Assembly: GCF_029945885.1 (NCBI RefSeq)
Contig: NZ_JAQSDK010000026.1
Span: 1 to 64,000 of the forward strand
Origin: Brevundimonas sp.
Lineage (GTDB): Bacteria; Pseudomonadota; Alphaproteobacteria; Caulobacterales; Caulobacteraceae
Length of the DNA stretch: 64,000 bases
Reading direction: 5' to 3'
Part shown: positions 50,602 through 59,458 of the stretch, piece by piece
How the letters are laid out: each line of letters opens with the position of its first letter
How positions within the stretch are numbered: the stretch's first letter is position 1
Made by a program: the position numbers and the translations under genes
The notes under the pieces: model-generated
What the model saw: the letters and a program-made list of their open reading frames with translations, nothing else
Told to the model about the DNA's origin: nothing
Databases searched by the model: none

Positions 50602-52269
50602 TCATGCCGCGCCGCGCTTTCCCTGGGGACCGGGATCATCCGCCAGGACCGGTTCGAGCGCGAACCCGGCTTCGATGTCGCCCTCGGCCTCCAGCGCCGT
50701 CGGCGGTGCGGCGGAAGGCTTGCGGTTCGATTGCAGGGCGCGATGAAGAATGTAAGTGGGCAGGAGGGCTCCCGCGAAGACGACCGCCGTGATCAGAAAC
50801 CCGTCGCGATAGGCGGCGGCCGCGGCCTGATAGACGACCGTCTGGCCCAACAGCCAACCGGAGGCGGCGGCCTGGTCCAGCCCGCTGACGCCGAGTTCGC
50901 CGATCACCCGGCCGGCGCCCTGAACATAGGCCGAGGTGGCGACGTTGTCCGGCGTCTGGGTTGCGGCGATGAGATCGCCATGGAAGGAGGTGCGCCGTTC
51001 CACGATGACCGCAAGCAGGCCGGTGCCGAGGGCGCCGCCGAGTTGTCGGGTGAAATTCATCGCGCCTGACCCCTGGCTGAGGAGCTGTGGCGGCAGGACG
51101 GTCAGCGAACCGGCGCTCAGCGACGGAAAGACGAACCCCATGCCGACCCGGCTGATCACCGTCCACCAGGCCAACGTCCAGAAGGCGGTATCGACGTTGA
51201 CATGCGAGAGCAACCACGAGGCATAGGCGAAAATGGCCATGCCGAGACCGATGAGCACGCCCGGCGGGGCCGTGTCGCTGAGCTTGCCGGCGAGGGGAAA
51301 TACGATGACGAGGGCGAACCCGGCCGGCATCAGCAGAAGCCCGGCCTGGGTCGGCGTCAGATTCTGGATCTGCTGGACAAAGATGGGCAGGAGATAGGTC
51401 GAGCCGAACAGTCCGGCCCCCAGGACGAAGCTGACGACGCACGCTGCGGCGAACGGCCCGTTGGAGAACAGTCGCAGATCGAGCATCGGGTGCGGGGTTC
51501 GGTGTTCATGCCAGAGGAAGGCGCAGCCGGCCGCGACGGCCAGGGCGATCTCACCGATCACGATGTTGGAATCCCAACCCAGCCGCTGGCCGCTCGAGAT
51601 GGCCTGGAGGACCGACAGCAGAAACACGGAGAGATAGACGATGGCCGGCCAGTCGAGCCGGCGCCGCTCGAGGTCCGGATTCCGACCCGGCAGGAACAGG
51701 TTGGCGAGAACGATGCCGACGACCCCGAACGGAATCCCCAGATAGAAGAGGAAGCGCCAATCGAAATTGTCCATCAGCACCCCGCCCACCCAGGGACCGA
51801 GGGCCGGCGCCAGCACGACCCCGATGCCGAAAATGCCCATCGCCGCCCCTCGCTGCTGCGGCGGGAAGACCTGGAACATCACCACCATGGCCAGCGGCTG
51901 GACGAGGCCGGCGGCCAGACCCTGAAGGATGCGTGAAATGACCAGCACCGTCTGATCCGGCGCGACGCCGCCGACAACGGAGCCGAACAGGAACAGCGCC
52001 AGCGCGCCGATCATCGTCATCCGCTGGCCGAACGCGCGTTCGCACCATGCCGTCATCAGCATGGTCACCGTCATGGCCGCCAGAAAACCGGTCGACAGCC
52101 ACTGGGCCTGGATCGAGTCGATGCCGAACTGGCCCATGATCGCGGGGATCGCGACATTGACGATCGTCGACGACAGCACGACCGCGACGGCGGCGACCAT
52201 CGCGGTCAGGGTGGCCAGCCAGCGGTAGCCCGGGCCGAAGCGGACGAAGAAGGCGTCAGTCGACGACAT
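50602..52269 (-). CDS. emrB: DHA2-type MFS multidrug exporter (EmrB)
   Basis: A 555-residue 14-TM drug:proton antiporter. Family motifs: the start has VNVAIPAIMGQFGIDSIQAQ, the motif-C-like region is FGIGVVLAPALGPWVGGVL, and the MFS motif near LPGRNPDLERRR is intact. It overlaps emrA by 14 bases. It pumps drugs into the EmrA-linked path across the envelope. No TolC gene lies beside it; the NodT protein elsewhere in the window, or a chromosomal TolC, could serve. Confidence 0.92.
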   Translation of the reverse strand: MSSTDAFFVRFGPGYRWLATLTAMVAAVAVVLSSTIVNVAIPAIMGQFGIDSIQAQWLSTGFLAAMTVTMLMTAWCERAFGQRMTMIGALALFLFGSVVGGVAPDQTVLVISRILQGLAAGLVQPLAMVVMFQVFPPQQRGAAMGIFGIGVVLAPALGPWVGGVLMDNFDWRFLFYLGIPFGVVGIVLANLFLPGRNPDLERRRLDWPAIVYLSVFLLSVLQAISSGQRLGWDSNIVIGEIALAVAAGCAFLWHEHRTPHPMLDLRLFSNGPFAAACVVSFVLGAGLFGSTYLLPIFVQQIQNLTPTQAGLLLMPAGFALVIVFPLAGKLSDTAPPGVLIGLGMAIFAYASWLLSHVNVDTAFWTLAWWTVISRVGMGFVFPSLSAGSLTVLPPQLLSQGSGAMNFTRQLGGALGTGLLAVIVERRTSFHGDLIAATQTPDNVATSAYVQGAGRVIGELGVSGLDQAAASGWLLGQTVVYQAAAAAYRDGFLITAVVFAGALLPTYILHRALQSNRKPSAAPPTALEAEGDIEAGFALEPVLADDPGPQGKRGAA

Positions 52270-53380
52270 CTATCGTCACCTCGACCATCATGCCAGGACG
52301 CAACCGCCCTTCCTGCTGGGCGACCTCCAGGCGAACCGGGATACGCTGGGTGACCTTGGTGAAATTCCCGCTGGGATTGGGGTTGGGAAGCAGGGCGAAC
52401 TGACTGGTCGCGGCCCCGCCCACCTGAGAGACCCGAGCCTCGAAAGTCTGGCCGGGATAGGCGTCGATCTTCACCCGCGCAGGGGCCCCGATGGTGATCT
52501 TGCGGACATCGGTCTCCTTCACGTTAACATCGATCCAGATCTCCGACGGGTTGTGATACATCAGCAGCCGCGTGCCGGCGGCGACGAACTCTCCCGGATC
52601 GACGAACGTCTGATCGATCACGCCGTCGAACGCGGCGCGAATTTCCCGACGGCCGAGATCCAGATTCTGCTGACCGCGTTGAGCCCGCAACCCTTGCTTC
52701 TGAGCCTCGAGGGCGGCGACCTGCGCCTCGAGCACCTCGACCTCGCTGGAGCCTTCGCGGGTGACGCCGACCTGGGCCCGCGACCCCGCAATCTGCGCCT
52801 GGGCCCGCGCCGCATTTTGTTCGGCCGCGCGAAGCCGGGCCTGATCCTCGTCAAAACGGCTTTGGGCCACCAAGCCTCGCTCGAACAGGGTCCTTGACCG
52901 CTCGAAGGCGCTGCGCGCCGCAGCGACTTCCGCCTGACGGGCCAGAGCCTCCGCCTGGGCCGCTGACACTCCGGCCGCCGACACGCCCATCTGCTCTCCG
53001 ACGCGTCTCACCACCGCCGCCTGTTGCGCCCGGAGCTGGCTCTGCTGGGCCTCGATCCGCGCGATCTCCGCATCGATCCGTTCGAGGGCCAGTCGAGAGT
53101 CCGCGGGATCAATTCGCGCCAGGAGCTGCCCGGCGCGGACCCGTTGGCCCGCGCGGACCTGAAGATCAACCACCCGTCCCGAGACCTCGCTGCTGACGGC
53201 GACGACGTGAGCGGCGATGCGCGCGTCGTTGGCCGACACCTTTCCCGCCCGCAAGTGCATCCAGCCGAAAACGAGTGCGACGACGGCTACGACGACGCCG
53301 ACGAGGATGATCAGCCTGCGCCGCCCTCGTTTGGACTTTTCCTTCGGGGCGGCGGGGGGAGGCGAGGGAGCGTCGCTCAT
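52256..53380 (-). CDS. emrA: HlyD/EmrA-family membrane fusion protein
   Basis: A 374-residue adaptor with one N-terminal membrane helix (LIILVGVVVAVVALVFGWMH). The barrel-sandwich motifs (VVAVSSEVSGRVVDLQVRAG and LDLGRREIRAAFDGVIDQT) flank a long coiled-coil hairpin (residues about 90-190, Ala/Gln/Arg-rich). It overlaps the marR stop by 4 bases and emrB by 14, so all three are one operon. Confidence 0.92.
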   Translation of the reverse strand: MSDAPSPPPAAPKEKSKRGRRRLIILVGVVVAVVALVFGWMHLRAGKVSANDARIAAHVVAVSSEVSGRVVDLQVRAGQRVRAGQLLARIDPADSRLALERIDAEIARIEAQQSQLRAQQAAVVRRVGEQMGVSAAGVSAAQAEALARQAEVAAARSAFERSRTLFERGLVAQSRFDEDQARLRAAEQNAARAQAQIAGSRAQVGVTREGSSEVEVLEAQVAALEAQKQGLRAQRGQQNLDLGRREIRAAFDGVIDQTFVDPGEFVAAGTRLLMYHNPSEIWIDVNVKETDVRKITIGAPARVKIDAYPGQTFEARVSQVGGAATSQFALLPNPNPSGNFTKVTQRIPVRLEVAQQEGRLRPGMMVEVTIDVVD

Positions 53381-53820
53381 TTGTCGTCTAGTCTTTCGTT
53401 GATGTGCGCAATGACCCGGGTGGCGGTGGTCAGGTCGTCCCTGGACAATCCCCCGGTGATCTCGCGCCGGACCTGTTCGGCGATCTCCAGAATCGCATCC
53501 AGAACGGGCCCGGCGGCCTCTGTCAGGTAGACAGCGTTGACCCGGCGGTCTCCTTCGATCGCCTCTCGGCGAACAAGTCCGCGCCGTTCGAGGTCGTCCA
53601 GCTGACGGACGAGCGTGGGAGGCTCGATGCCGATGCGCGCCGCCAGATCTTTTTGGCTCAACATCTTGTCCGCTTTTCTGAGTTCAAGCAGCACATGCCA
53701 ACGGGCCTGGGTCAGGTCGAGGTGCCTGAGGCGTTCATCCAGACGCAGACGCCATTTGCGGCTTGCCAAGGCGATCGCGCGGCCGAGCGGGATGTTGGTG
53801 GTGGTGGTCATTCCCGCCAT
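53377..53820 (-). CDS. MarR-family regulator of emrAB
   Basis: A 147-residue winged-helix regulator with RWHVLLELRKADKMLSQKDL, RIGIEPPTLVRQLDDLERRG and LVRREAIEGDRRVNAVYLTE, the MarR recognition helix and wing. First gene of the marR-emrA-emrB operon, the same order as mprA-emrAB; probably a drug-responsive repressor of the operon. The ATG at 53820 or 53811 starts it. Confidence 0.88.
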   Translation of the reverse strand: MAGMTTTTNIPLGRAIALASRKWRLRLDERLRHLDLTQARWHVLLELRKADKMLSQKDLAARIGIEPPTLVRQLDDLERRGLVRREAIEGDRRVNAVYLTEAAGPVLDAILEIAEQVRREITGGLSRDDLTTATRVIAHINERLDDK

Positions 53821-53854
53821 ATAGGTTGCAAATAAATAGCAGGCAAATCATATT

Positions 53855-54199
53855 GTGCGCATGCATTTTGGGTTCGTTGCGAACGATGTCCTGGTCGCCG
53901 AAGACCTTGCATTCGTGCAATGGTTCGGTCTTTCCGCAGGCCGCGCCCGGGTCCTTTCCATGCTCTGGCGAGCCCAAGGCGAGATCGTGAGCGCCGGCTC
54001 ATTCGGTCTCAGTCGCCGTAGCACTTATGTTTACGTTTCAGATCTGCGCACCGCGCTTGATCCTGGCGCCATCCGCACACGGTCAAAATCGGGATACGCC
54101 TTGACCCAAACGGGCCTGAATGAATGCCAGGCCGCACTTGGGGCGATGCATCGCTGGTGGTCGTCAGAGCCCGCGGAATCGAGAAGCATCGCCGCTTAA
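53855..54199 (+). CDS. Small winged-helix-like protein
   Basis: 114 residues (GTG 53855; ATG 53861 alternative). The middle resembles an OmpR-type winged helix: ARVLSMLWRAQGEIVSAGSF, then RRSTYVYVSDLRTALDPGAI and TRSKSGYALTQTGL as recognition helix and hairpin wing. There is no receiver domain. It is divergent from the marR-emrAB operon with a 35-base gap, so it might share the promoter region. Function uncertain. Confidence 0.6.
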   Translation: MRMHFGFVANDVLVAEDLAFVQWFGLSAGRARVLSMLWRAQGEIVSAGSFGLSRRSTYVYVSDLRTALDPGAIRTRSKSGYALTQTGLNECQAALGAMHRWWSSEPAESRSIAA

Positions 54200-54233
54200 G
54201 CGGCCGAATGGGACGGCTCGGCGGGCGGTGACA

Positions 54234-54315
54234 TCAGTCGAGCGGGGTCCGGTAGGGCACGATCGCGAGGGCCGCCACCACGACGACAAAGGCGGTCAGC
54301 GTCATCATGACGACG
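54234..54315 (-). pseudogene. Duplicated C-terminal tail of the ABC-2 permease
   Basis: The minus strand reads MTLTAFVVVVAALAIVPYRT-PLD-stop. The intact permease ending at 56428 finishes VMALAAFVVAVTALAIVRYRT-TLD-stop. The DNA is clearly alignable across the stop and into the shared CAGTCGAGCG block. Only this tail exists, so it is a fragment left by duplication or recombination about 2.2 kb from the intact gene. Confidence 0.7.
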
Positions 54316-54480
54316 GTCGTGTCCGCACAGGCCGCCGGCGTGGGTCGGGTCCAGATCGTCGATCCGACGACCGGCGTGACCGGAAGGGGCGGACTTCAAG
54401 ATGCGAGGATTATCGTTCCAGAACAATGCCATCTCAATGGGGCGACGGCCCGGTCGGCATTGGAGCCGTCGAGATTCAAT

Positions 54481-54532
54481 TTTGGAGAAGAAGATCAAAA
54501 CAATCGTTTGGAGAAGAAGATCAAAACAATCG
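54481..54532. repeat. Perfect 26-bp tandem repeat (two copies)
   Basis: Copies at 54481-54506 and 54507-54532 are identical. The unit runs from TTTGGAGAAG to CAAAACAATCG and is purine- and A-rich, unlike the GC-rich surroundings. It lies between the permease tail fragment and the AraC-family gene. Just downstream is the end of that gene. Confidence 0.85.
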
Positions 54533-54559
54533 CGCCGGAGCAGGAACCGTTGATGAACG

Positions 54560-55342
54560 TCAGAGGCTGGAAGCTTGGACTTTGAAGTAGCGCGCGGGTG
54601 TCGTACCGAATGACTGCCTGAACGCGGCGATGTACGCGCTCGCGGACGCGAACCCCGCGTCCGCCGCCGCGGTCTTGACCTGCGCGCCCGACGCGATGAG
54701 CTCCAGCCCCTTGAGCAGCCTCGCTTGCTGTTGCCAGCGCCCGGGCGTGAGGCCGGTCTCCGCGCGGAAGCGACGCTCGAGCGTCCGGGCGCCGATACCG
54801 ACGATCCTGGCGACCGACGCCAGGTTGCCTGTGCCCGGCGCGGCGCAGGTGATCAACCGGGCCGCCCGCACCGTGACCTCGCTGGTCGGCTGTGGCAGCG
54901 TAAAGGGCGGCGGCCCCGCCAGTCCAAGTTCGGCGACCAGAAGTCTCGACATCGCCGCCTCCGTTTCATTGCGCTCATCCAGCATGCCCAGCTCCACAGT
55001 TCGCAGGATGAGCGCCCGAAGCAGCGGTGACACGGCGAGCGAACAGCTATTTTCGGGCAGTTCAGGGCGCTGATCCGGTCGGAGATAGATCGTTCGCAGG
55101 CTGCTCCGGCTGATGAAGCGGATTGCATGCCTGCTATCGACCGGCACCCAGACCGCCCAGTCGGGCGGCGCGATCCACGACCCCCTTTCGGTGTCCACCG
55201 CCATCACGCGGGAAGCGATATGGACGAGTTGATTCCATCCGTGACGGTGGTGGGCGATCACGGCGCCGCTCGCCTGCTCCGATGCGAACGAACGAACGAG
55301 CAGGAAAGGCTCGTCGGCGGCAGAGCGACGTTTTCGCGACAT
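54560..55342 (-). CDS. AraC-family regulator
   Basis: A 260-residue regulator. The N-terminal cupin-like part holds AHHRHGWNQLVHIASRVMAV and GSWIAPPDWAVWVPVDSRHA. The C-terminal double helix-turn-helix has LASVARIVGIGARTLERRFR and AAADAGFASASAYIAAFRQS, ending FGTTPARYFK. The start at 55342 (MSRKRRS) was preferred to a longer frame. It is divergent from a VOC-domain gene, which it may control. Confidence 0.88.
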   Translation of the reverse strand: MSRKRRSAADEPFLLVRSFASEQASGAVIAHHRHGWNQLVHIASRVMAVDTERGSWIAPPDWAVWVPVDSRHAIRFISRSSLRTIYLRPDQRPELPENSCSLAVSPLLRALILRTVELGMLDERNETEAAMSRLLVAELGLAGPPPFTLPQPTSEVTVRAARLITCAAPGTGNLASVARIVGIGARTLERRFRAETGLTPGRWQQQARLLKGLELIASGAQVKTAAADAGFASASAYIAAFRQSFGTTPARYFKVQASSL

Positions 55343-55399
55343 CGTTTGAGCGTGTAGCGGGATTGCGGCGGCTCGGCCATCGCTGATAGCGTTCGCGCC

Positions 55400-55785
55400 A
55401 TGCCAAGCAACCTCGCCTCCTTCGCCATCCACGTCGACGACGTTGATCGGGCCCGCGCCTTCTACGAGGCCGTGTTTGGTTGGGCGTCCGAGCCCTGGGG
55501 GCCGCCCGGCTTCTACCTGATCCATACCGGAGACGAGGCGTCACCGGGCATCCAGGGACTGATGCACGTCCGGCGAAGTCCTCGCGGCGAAGGCGGCCTG
55601 AACGGGATCGAGGCGACCTTCGCCGTCGACGACGTCGATGCGGTCGCGCTCGCAGTTGAAGCGAACGGGGAAAGATCATCTTCCCCAGGTCGGTGATCCC
55701 GACCGTCGGCGCACTGATCCGCTTCCTCGATACAGAGGGCAACGATATGGGCGCCATGCAGTATGATACGCAGCCGCATACCTGA
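55400..55785 (+). pseudogene. VOC-superfamily (glyoxalase/bleomycin-resistance-like) gene with a 1-base frameshift
   Basis: The first about 93 codons read FAIHVDDVDRARAFYEAVFG, GFYLIHTGDEASPGIQGLMH and GIEATFAVDDVDAVALAVEA, a VOC fold. In frame the product then stops at 55696. One base added at the GGGG run near 55667-55670 restores GKIIFPRSVIPTVGALIRFL and DTEGNDMGAMQYD to a stop at 55785, the normal VOC ending. It is either a real frameshift or a base-calling error in the G run. Divergent from the AraC gene. Confidence 0.75.
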
Positions 55786-55815
55786 TTGCGCGATCCGGGT
55801 CCGGGGCTTGAGTGC

Positions 55816-56298
55816 ATGAACGCCGCAGGTCAGGTCGCCCTCGCCAAGGCGTTGCTGGACGCGATGCCGGGCGCCGCGGCCGAACCGGCGCGCGTCCACG
55901 GCGTGACCACTTACAAGCTGATGGGCAAGATGTTCGCGATCCTCTCGGCGCGCGGCGATGCCGCCGTCAGCCTGAAGTGCGATCCCCACCGGGCCGACCT
56001 GTTGCGCGAGCAATATTCAGGCATCGGGCATCGCTATCATCTCGACCGGCGCCATTGGATCAGCGTGGCGCTGGACCGGGACGTGCCTCGTGGCGAACTG
56101 GAACGCCTGATCGACCACTCCTACGCCCTGGTGATGGCAAAGCTGACGCGCTCCAGCGTGGGCCGGCATTGTATCCCGCCGGGCCGGGCCGCAGCAGAAC
56201 CGATTCAACGAGAGCTTCAACGACGGCAGGCTCCGGGAGAAGACGCGGGCGAGCGAAACATTCTGCTGGTTTCCGCCGCCCGCTCGCGTGATGCCTGA
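55816..56298 (+). CDS. MmcQ/YjbR-family protein
   Basis: A 160-residue protein. The first 115 residues match the YjbR fold: RVHGVTTYKLMGKMFAILSA, VSLKCDPHRADLLREQYSGI, HRYHLDRRHWISVALDRDVP and LIDHSYALVMAKLTR. The remaining 45 residues are longer than the family norm and poorly conserved, so the 3' end may have shifted frame. These are small CyaY-like-fold proteins, some said to bind DNA; role unknown. It directly follows the VOC gene. Confidence 0.78.
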   Translation: MNAAGQVALAKALLDAMPGAAAEPARVHGVTTYKLMGKMFAILSARGDAAVSLKCDPHRADLLREQYSGIGHRYHLDRRHWISVALDRDVPRGELERLIDHSYALVMAKLTRSSVGRHCIPPGRAAAEPIQRELQRRQAPGEDAGERNILLVSAARSRDA

Positions 56299-56427
56299 GA
56301 CTCGGCGGCGCGACTGAAGCCAACTCCAACGGCCCAGGCCACCAAAGGATTCTCGTCGGGGTGGGATGTGAGACGGGGTCCCGCAACCCGGACGGCCGGA
56401 CAATTCGACGGCCACCCGGAATTGGGA

Positions 56428-57552
56428 TCAGTCGAGCGTGGTCCGGTAGCGCACGATGGCGAGGGCGGTCACCGCGACGACGAAGGCGGCCAGCGCCATC
56501 ACGCTTGGCCAGGCGTCGGCCAGACCGACGCCCTTCAGCAGGGCGCCGCGGACGATCCTCAGAAAATGGGTGACCGGGATCAATGAGCCCAGGGCCTGGG
56601 CCCAGTCCGGCATGCCGCGGAAGGGGAACAGGAATCCGGAGAGCAGCATGGACGGCAGGATGTAGAAGATGGACATCTGCATGGCCTGCATCTGGGTCTG
56701 GGCGAGGGTGGACAGGAAGAAGCCGAGGGCCAACGATCCCACGATGAAGAGCATGACGCCGACGACAAGGGCGTCCCAGCCGCCGACCATGGGGACGTCG
56801 AACAGGAGCCGAGCCATCACCAGGAAGAGGGTCACCTGGACAACGCCCACCCCGACATAGGGGGCGAGCTTGCCGATCATGACTTCGAGCGGCCGCACGG
56901 GCGTCGCCAGCAGGCTTTCCAGCGTACCGCGCTCCCGCTCGCGCGCCATGGCGAGCGACGTCATCATGACCAGGGTCATCGACAGAATGACCCCGAGCAG
57001 GCCGGGAACGATGTTGAAGGCGGTTATGCCCTCCGGATTGTAACGCCTGTGAACGATGACCTCGAACGGGGCGCCCGGGGTCGACCGGACCAGCGGACCG
57101 GTCAGGTCGCGAGCCAGCGCTTGGCCCGGAAGGCCGGCGAGCGCGGCCAGAGCCCCGCCCGTCGCCGAAGGATCCGCGGCGTCGGCTTCGATCAGGATCG
57201 TGGGATTTTCCCCGCGGACAACCCGACGCGTGAAATCCTGCGGGATCACCACGGCGAACTGGACCTCGCCGCGAGCCAGGGACCTGTCCAGCTCGGCCTG
57301 GCTGTTCACCGACTGCGTTATGCGAAAATAGCCGCTGTTCGTCAGGGCGCTCAGGAACGAGCGAGAGAAGCTCCCATGATCCTGGACGTAGACGGCGGTC
57401 GGCAGATTCCGGGGATCGTCGTTGATCGCATAGCCGAACAAGACCAACTGAAGGATCGGCATGATGAGGATCATGGCGTAGGCGAGGTGATCGCGCGTGA
57501 GCTGGATGAATTCCTTGGCCATCACAGCCCAGATGCGAGTCGCAGAGAGCAT
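56428..57552 (-). CDS. ABC-2 type exporter permease
   Basis: A 374-residue inner-membrane protein of the YbhR/YhhJ type. One N-terminal membrane segment (LAYAMILIMPILQLVLFGYA) is followed by a large periplasmic domain and five C-terminal segments including FNIVPGLLGVILSMTLVMMT and ILPSMLLSGFLFPFRGMP. The permease motif ARERERGTLESLLATPVRP is intact. It overlaps the ATPase gene by one base. A fragment of its 3' end is duplicated at 54234-54315. Confidence 0.9.
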   Translation of the reverse strand: MLSATRIWAVMAKEFIQLTRDHLAYAMILIMPILQLVLFGYAINDDPRNLPTAVYVQDHGSFSRSFLSALTNSGYFRITQSVNSQAELDRSLARGEVQFAVVIPQDFTRRVVRGENPTILIEADAADPSATGGALAALAGLPGQALARDLTGPLVRSTPGAPFEVIVHRRYNPEGITAFNIVPGLLGVILSMTLVMMTSLAMARERERGTLESLLATPVRPLEVMIGKLAPYVGVGVVQVTLFLVMARLLFDVPMVGGWDALVVGVMLFIVGSLALGFFLSTLAQTQMQAMQMSIFYILPSMLLSGFLFPFRGMPDWAQALGSLIPVTHFLRIVRGALLKGVGLADAWPSVMALAAFVVAVTALAIVRYRTTLD

Positions 57553-58478
57553 CAGTCCGACTCTCGCTGAAGGTCGGCCGTCAACTGGATGAACACGTCC
57601 TCCAGGGTGGGCCGCGTCTCCTTCCAGACGACTTGCGGGCCGCGGAAGGGCGCGATGGCGTCTTCGAGCGCCGGGCGATCCCGGCCGGAGACGTGCAAGG
57701 TCGTGCCGAACACCGTCGCCATCTCGACGCCGGCCTGGTTCCGGAGGCGTGCAATAAGCCGCCCGACGTTCGGTCCTTCCGCGAGGAATGTGGTCAGGCC
57801 AGACTCATCGATGACCTGGTCGGCCGTACCCCGGGCAAGCGTTCGACCTCCGGCGATATAGGCGATCTCGTGACACCGTTCCGCCTCGTCCATGTAATGC
57901 GTGGAAACCAGAACGGTCATGCCCTCGTCGGAGAGAGCATGGATTTCGTCCCAGAAGGTCCGCCGGGCTTCGGGATCGACGCCGGCGGTCGGCTCGTCGA
58001 GCAGGAGCAACTCGGGTTCGTGCAGCGTCGCGGCGGCCAGCGCCAGACGTTGCTTCCAGCCGCCGGAGAGGGTGCCTGCCAGCTGTCGGCGCCGCTTGAC
58101 CAGCCCCAGACGTTCGAGCGCGGCCTCGACCCGGGCGGCGCGGCGGTCCAGTTCGTGAACCCGGCTGGTGAACACCAGGTTCTGCTCGATGGACAGGTCG
58201 TCATAGAGCGAGAATTTCTGCGTCATGTAGCCGACCCGACGTTTGATCAACTCGGACTGGCTCATGACGTTGTAGCCAAGAACCTCGCCCTCGCCGCTGT
58301 CTGGAGTCAGCAGGCCGCAAAGGAGACGAAGCGTGGTCGTCTTCCCGGCCCCGTTCGGACCGAGAAATCCGCATATTCTCCCCCGCTCGACGGTAATGCC
58401 GAAGTCCTGAACCGCGTGGAGGGCTCCGAACGACTTGTTAAGGCCCCGCACATCGATAACCGGACTTGCAACGGTCAT
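57552..58478 (-). CDS. ABC exporter ATP-binding protein
   Basis: A 308-residue ATPase. Walker A GFLGPNGAGKTTTLRLLCGL (about residue 38), signature GTLSGGWKQRLALAAA (note W in place of the common Q/M), Walker B LLLLDEPTAGVDPEA and H-loop VSTHYMDEAERC. It has the length and C-terminal extension of drug/lipid ABC-2 exporters. It overlaps the HlyD gene by 4 bases and the permease by 1. Confidence 0.92.
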   Translation of the reverse strand: MTVASPVIDVRGLNKSFGALHAVQDFGITVERGRICGFLGPNGAGKTTTLRLLCGLLTPDSGEGEVLGYNVMSQSELIKRRVGYMTQKFSLYDDLSIEQNLVFTSRVHELDRRAARVEAALERLGLVKRRRQLAGTLSGGWKQRLALAAATLHEPELLLLDEPTAGVDPEARRTFWDEIHALSDEGMTVLVSTHYMDEAERCHEIAYIAGGRTLARGTADQVIDESGLTTFLAEGPNVGRLIARLRNQAGVEMATVFGTTLHVSGRDRPALEDAIAPFRGPQVVWKETRPTLEDVFIQLTADLQRESD

Positions 58479-59458
58479 CTTGAGCCCCGCAACCGCTGAA
58501 CATCGACCGGCAAACCCGGCTGGAGCGAGCGTGGATTTTCCGGCGCCGCCTCGATCATGAAGACCAGCCGATCCCGGCTGCCCTGGCTGTAGAGGATAGG
58601 CGGGGTGAACTCGGGTCGCGGGCTGATCCAGGTGATCCGGGCCTTGCGCGGCGCACCGCAGCCGTCACAGCTGAACCTGACCACGCCCCCGGGTCGATAG
58701 TGGATCAACTCGCCTTCCGGCACGAAGAACCGCAACTTGACCTCGGCGTCGGGCAGCAGCGCAAGGACGGGTTGATTGGCGGGGACGAATTCGCCCTGGC
58801 GGAAGAAGATTTCCTCGACACGGGCTTCCACCGGCGCCCGGGGAGAGAGGGTGCGAAGGCGAACCTCGGCTTCGTTCAGCCCGCCTTCGGCTTGGCGGAT
58901 CTGTTGTTCGGCGGCCCGCAACGCGTCTTCCCGTGCGCCAAGCGTGGCCACCTCTCGGCGACGGCGGACGGCCTCGACCTGCGCCCTTGCCGTGTCCCGG
59001 TTCGCTCGCTCCTGGTCGAGCCTGGCCGGCGCGTAGATACCCCGGCGCACCAGGGGTTCGATCCGGGCATAGCTGGCTTCGGCTTCGCGGAGCTGCGCCT
59101 GGGCGGCGGCGAGTTCGGTGTCGAACACCTCGAGCTCCTGCGCCCTCTGGCCCGTGCGGAGGTCGTCCGCCCGGGCTCTGGCCGCCTCGACGGACGCGCT
59201 GGCGCCGCGCTCCTGGGCCTCTTGTACGCCGGCGTCGATCTGAAAGGTCACCGCGCCGGCCAGGACGCGGTCGCCTTCCCGTACATACAGGGCTTCGAGC
59301 GCGCCGGAGGCGGGCGCCGCGAGATAGACCGACTCGCCTTCGACGTAGCCGGAAAGGGGCCGGTTCGTCTGGTCGGTCGGTAGAAACGACCAGACCGCAG
59401 CCCCCGTCGCGACGACACCGACAACTGCGGCGATCCTGTAGATGAGCCGGCGCCTCAC
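58475..59458 (-). CDS. HlyD-family periplasmic adaptor of the ABC exporter
   Basis: A 327-residue adaptor, GTG start, with one membrane helix (IAAVVGVVATGAAVWSFL). The lipoyl-like motifs YLAAPASGALEALYVREGDR and RTLSPRAPVEARVEEIFFRQ flank a coiled-coil hairpin. It resembles YbhG in the tetR-ybhGFSR order. With the ATPase and single permease it makes an exporter to the periplasm or beyond; the outer-membrane component is not encoded here. Confidence 0.9.
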   Translation of the reverse strand: MRRRLIYRIAAVVGVVATGAAVWSFLPTDQTNRPLSGYVEGESVYLAAPASGALEALYVREGDRVLAGAVTFQIDAGVQEAQERGASASVEAARARADDLRTGQRAQELEVFDTELAAAQAQLREAEASYARIEPLVRRGIYAPARLDQERANRDTARAQVEAVRRRREVATLGAREDALRAAEQQIRQAEGGLNEAEVRLRTLSPRAPVEARVEEIFFRQGEFVPANQPVLALLPDAEVKLRFFVPEGELIHYRPGGVVRFSCDGCGAPRKARITWISPRPEFTPPILYSQGSRDRLVFMIEAAPENPRSLQPGLPVDVQRLRGSR

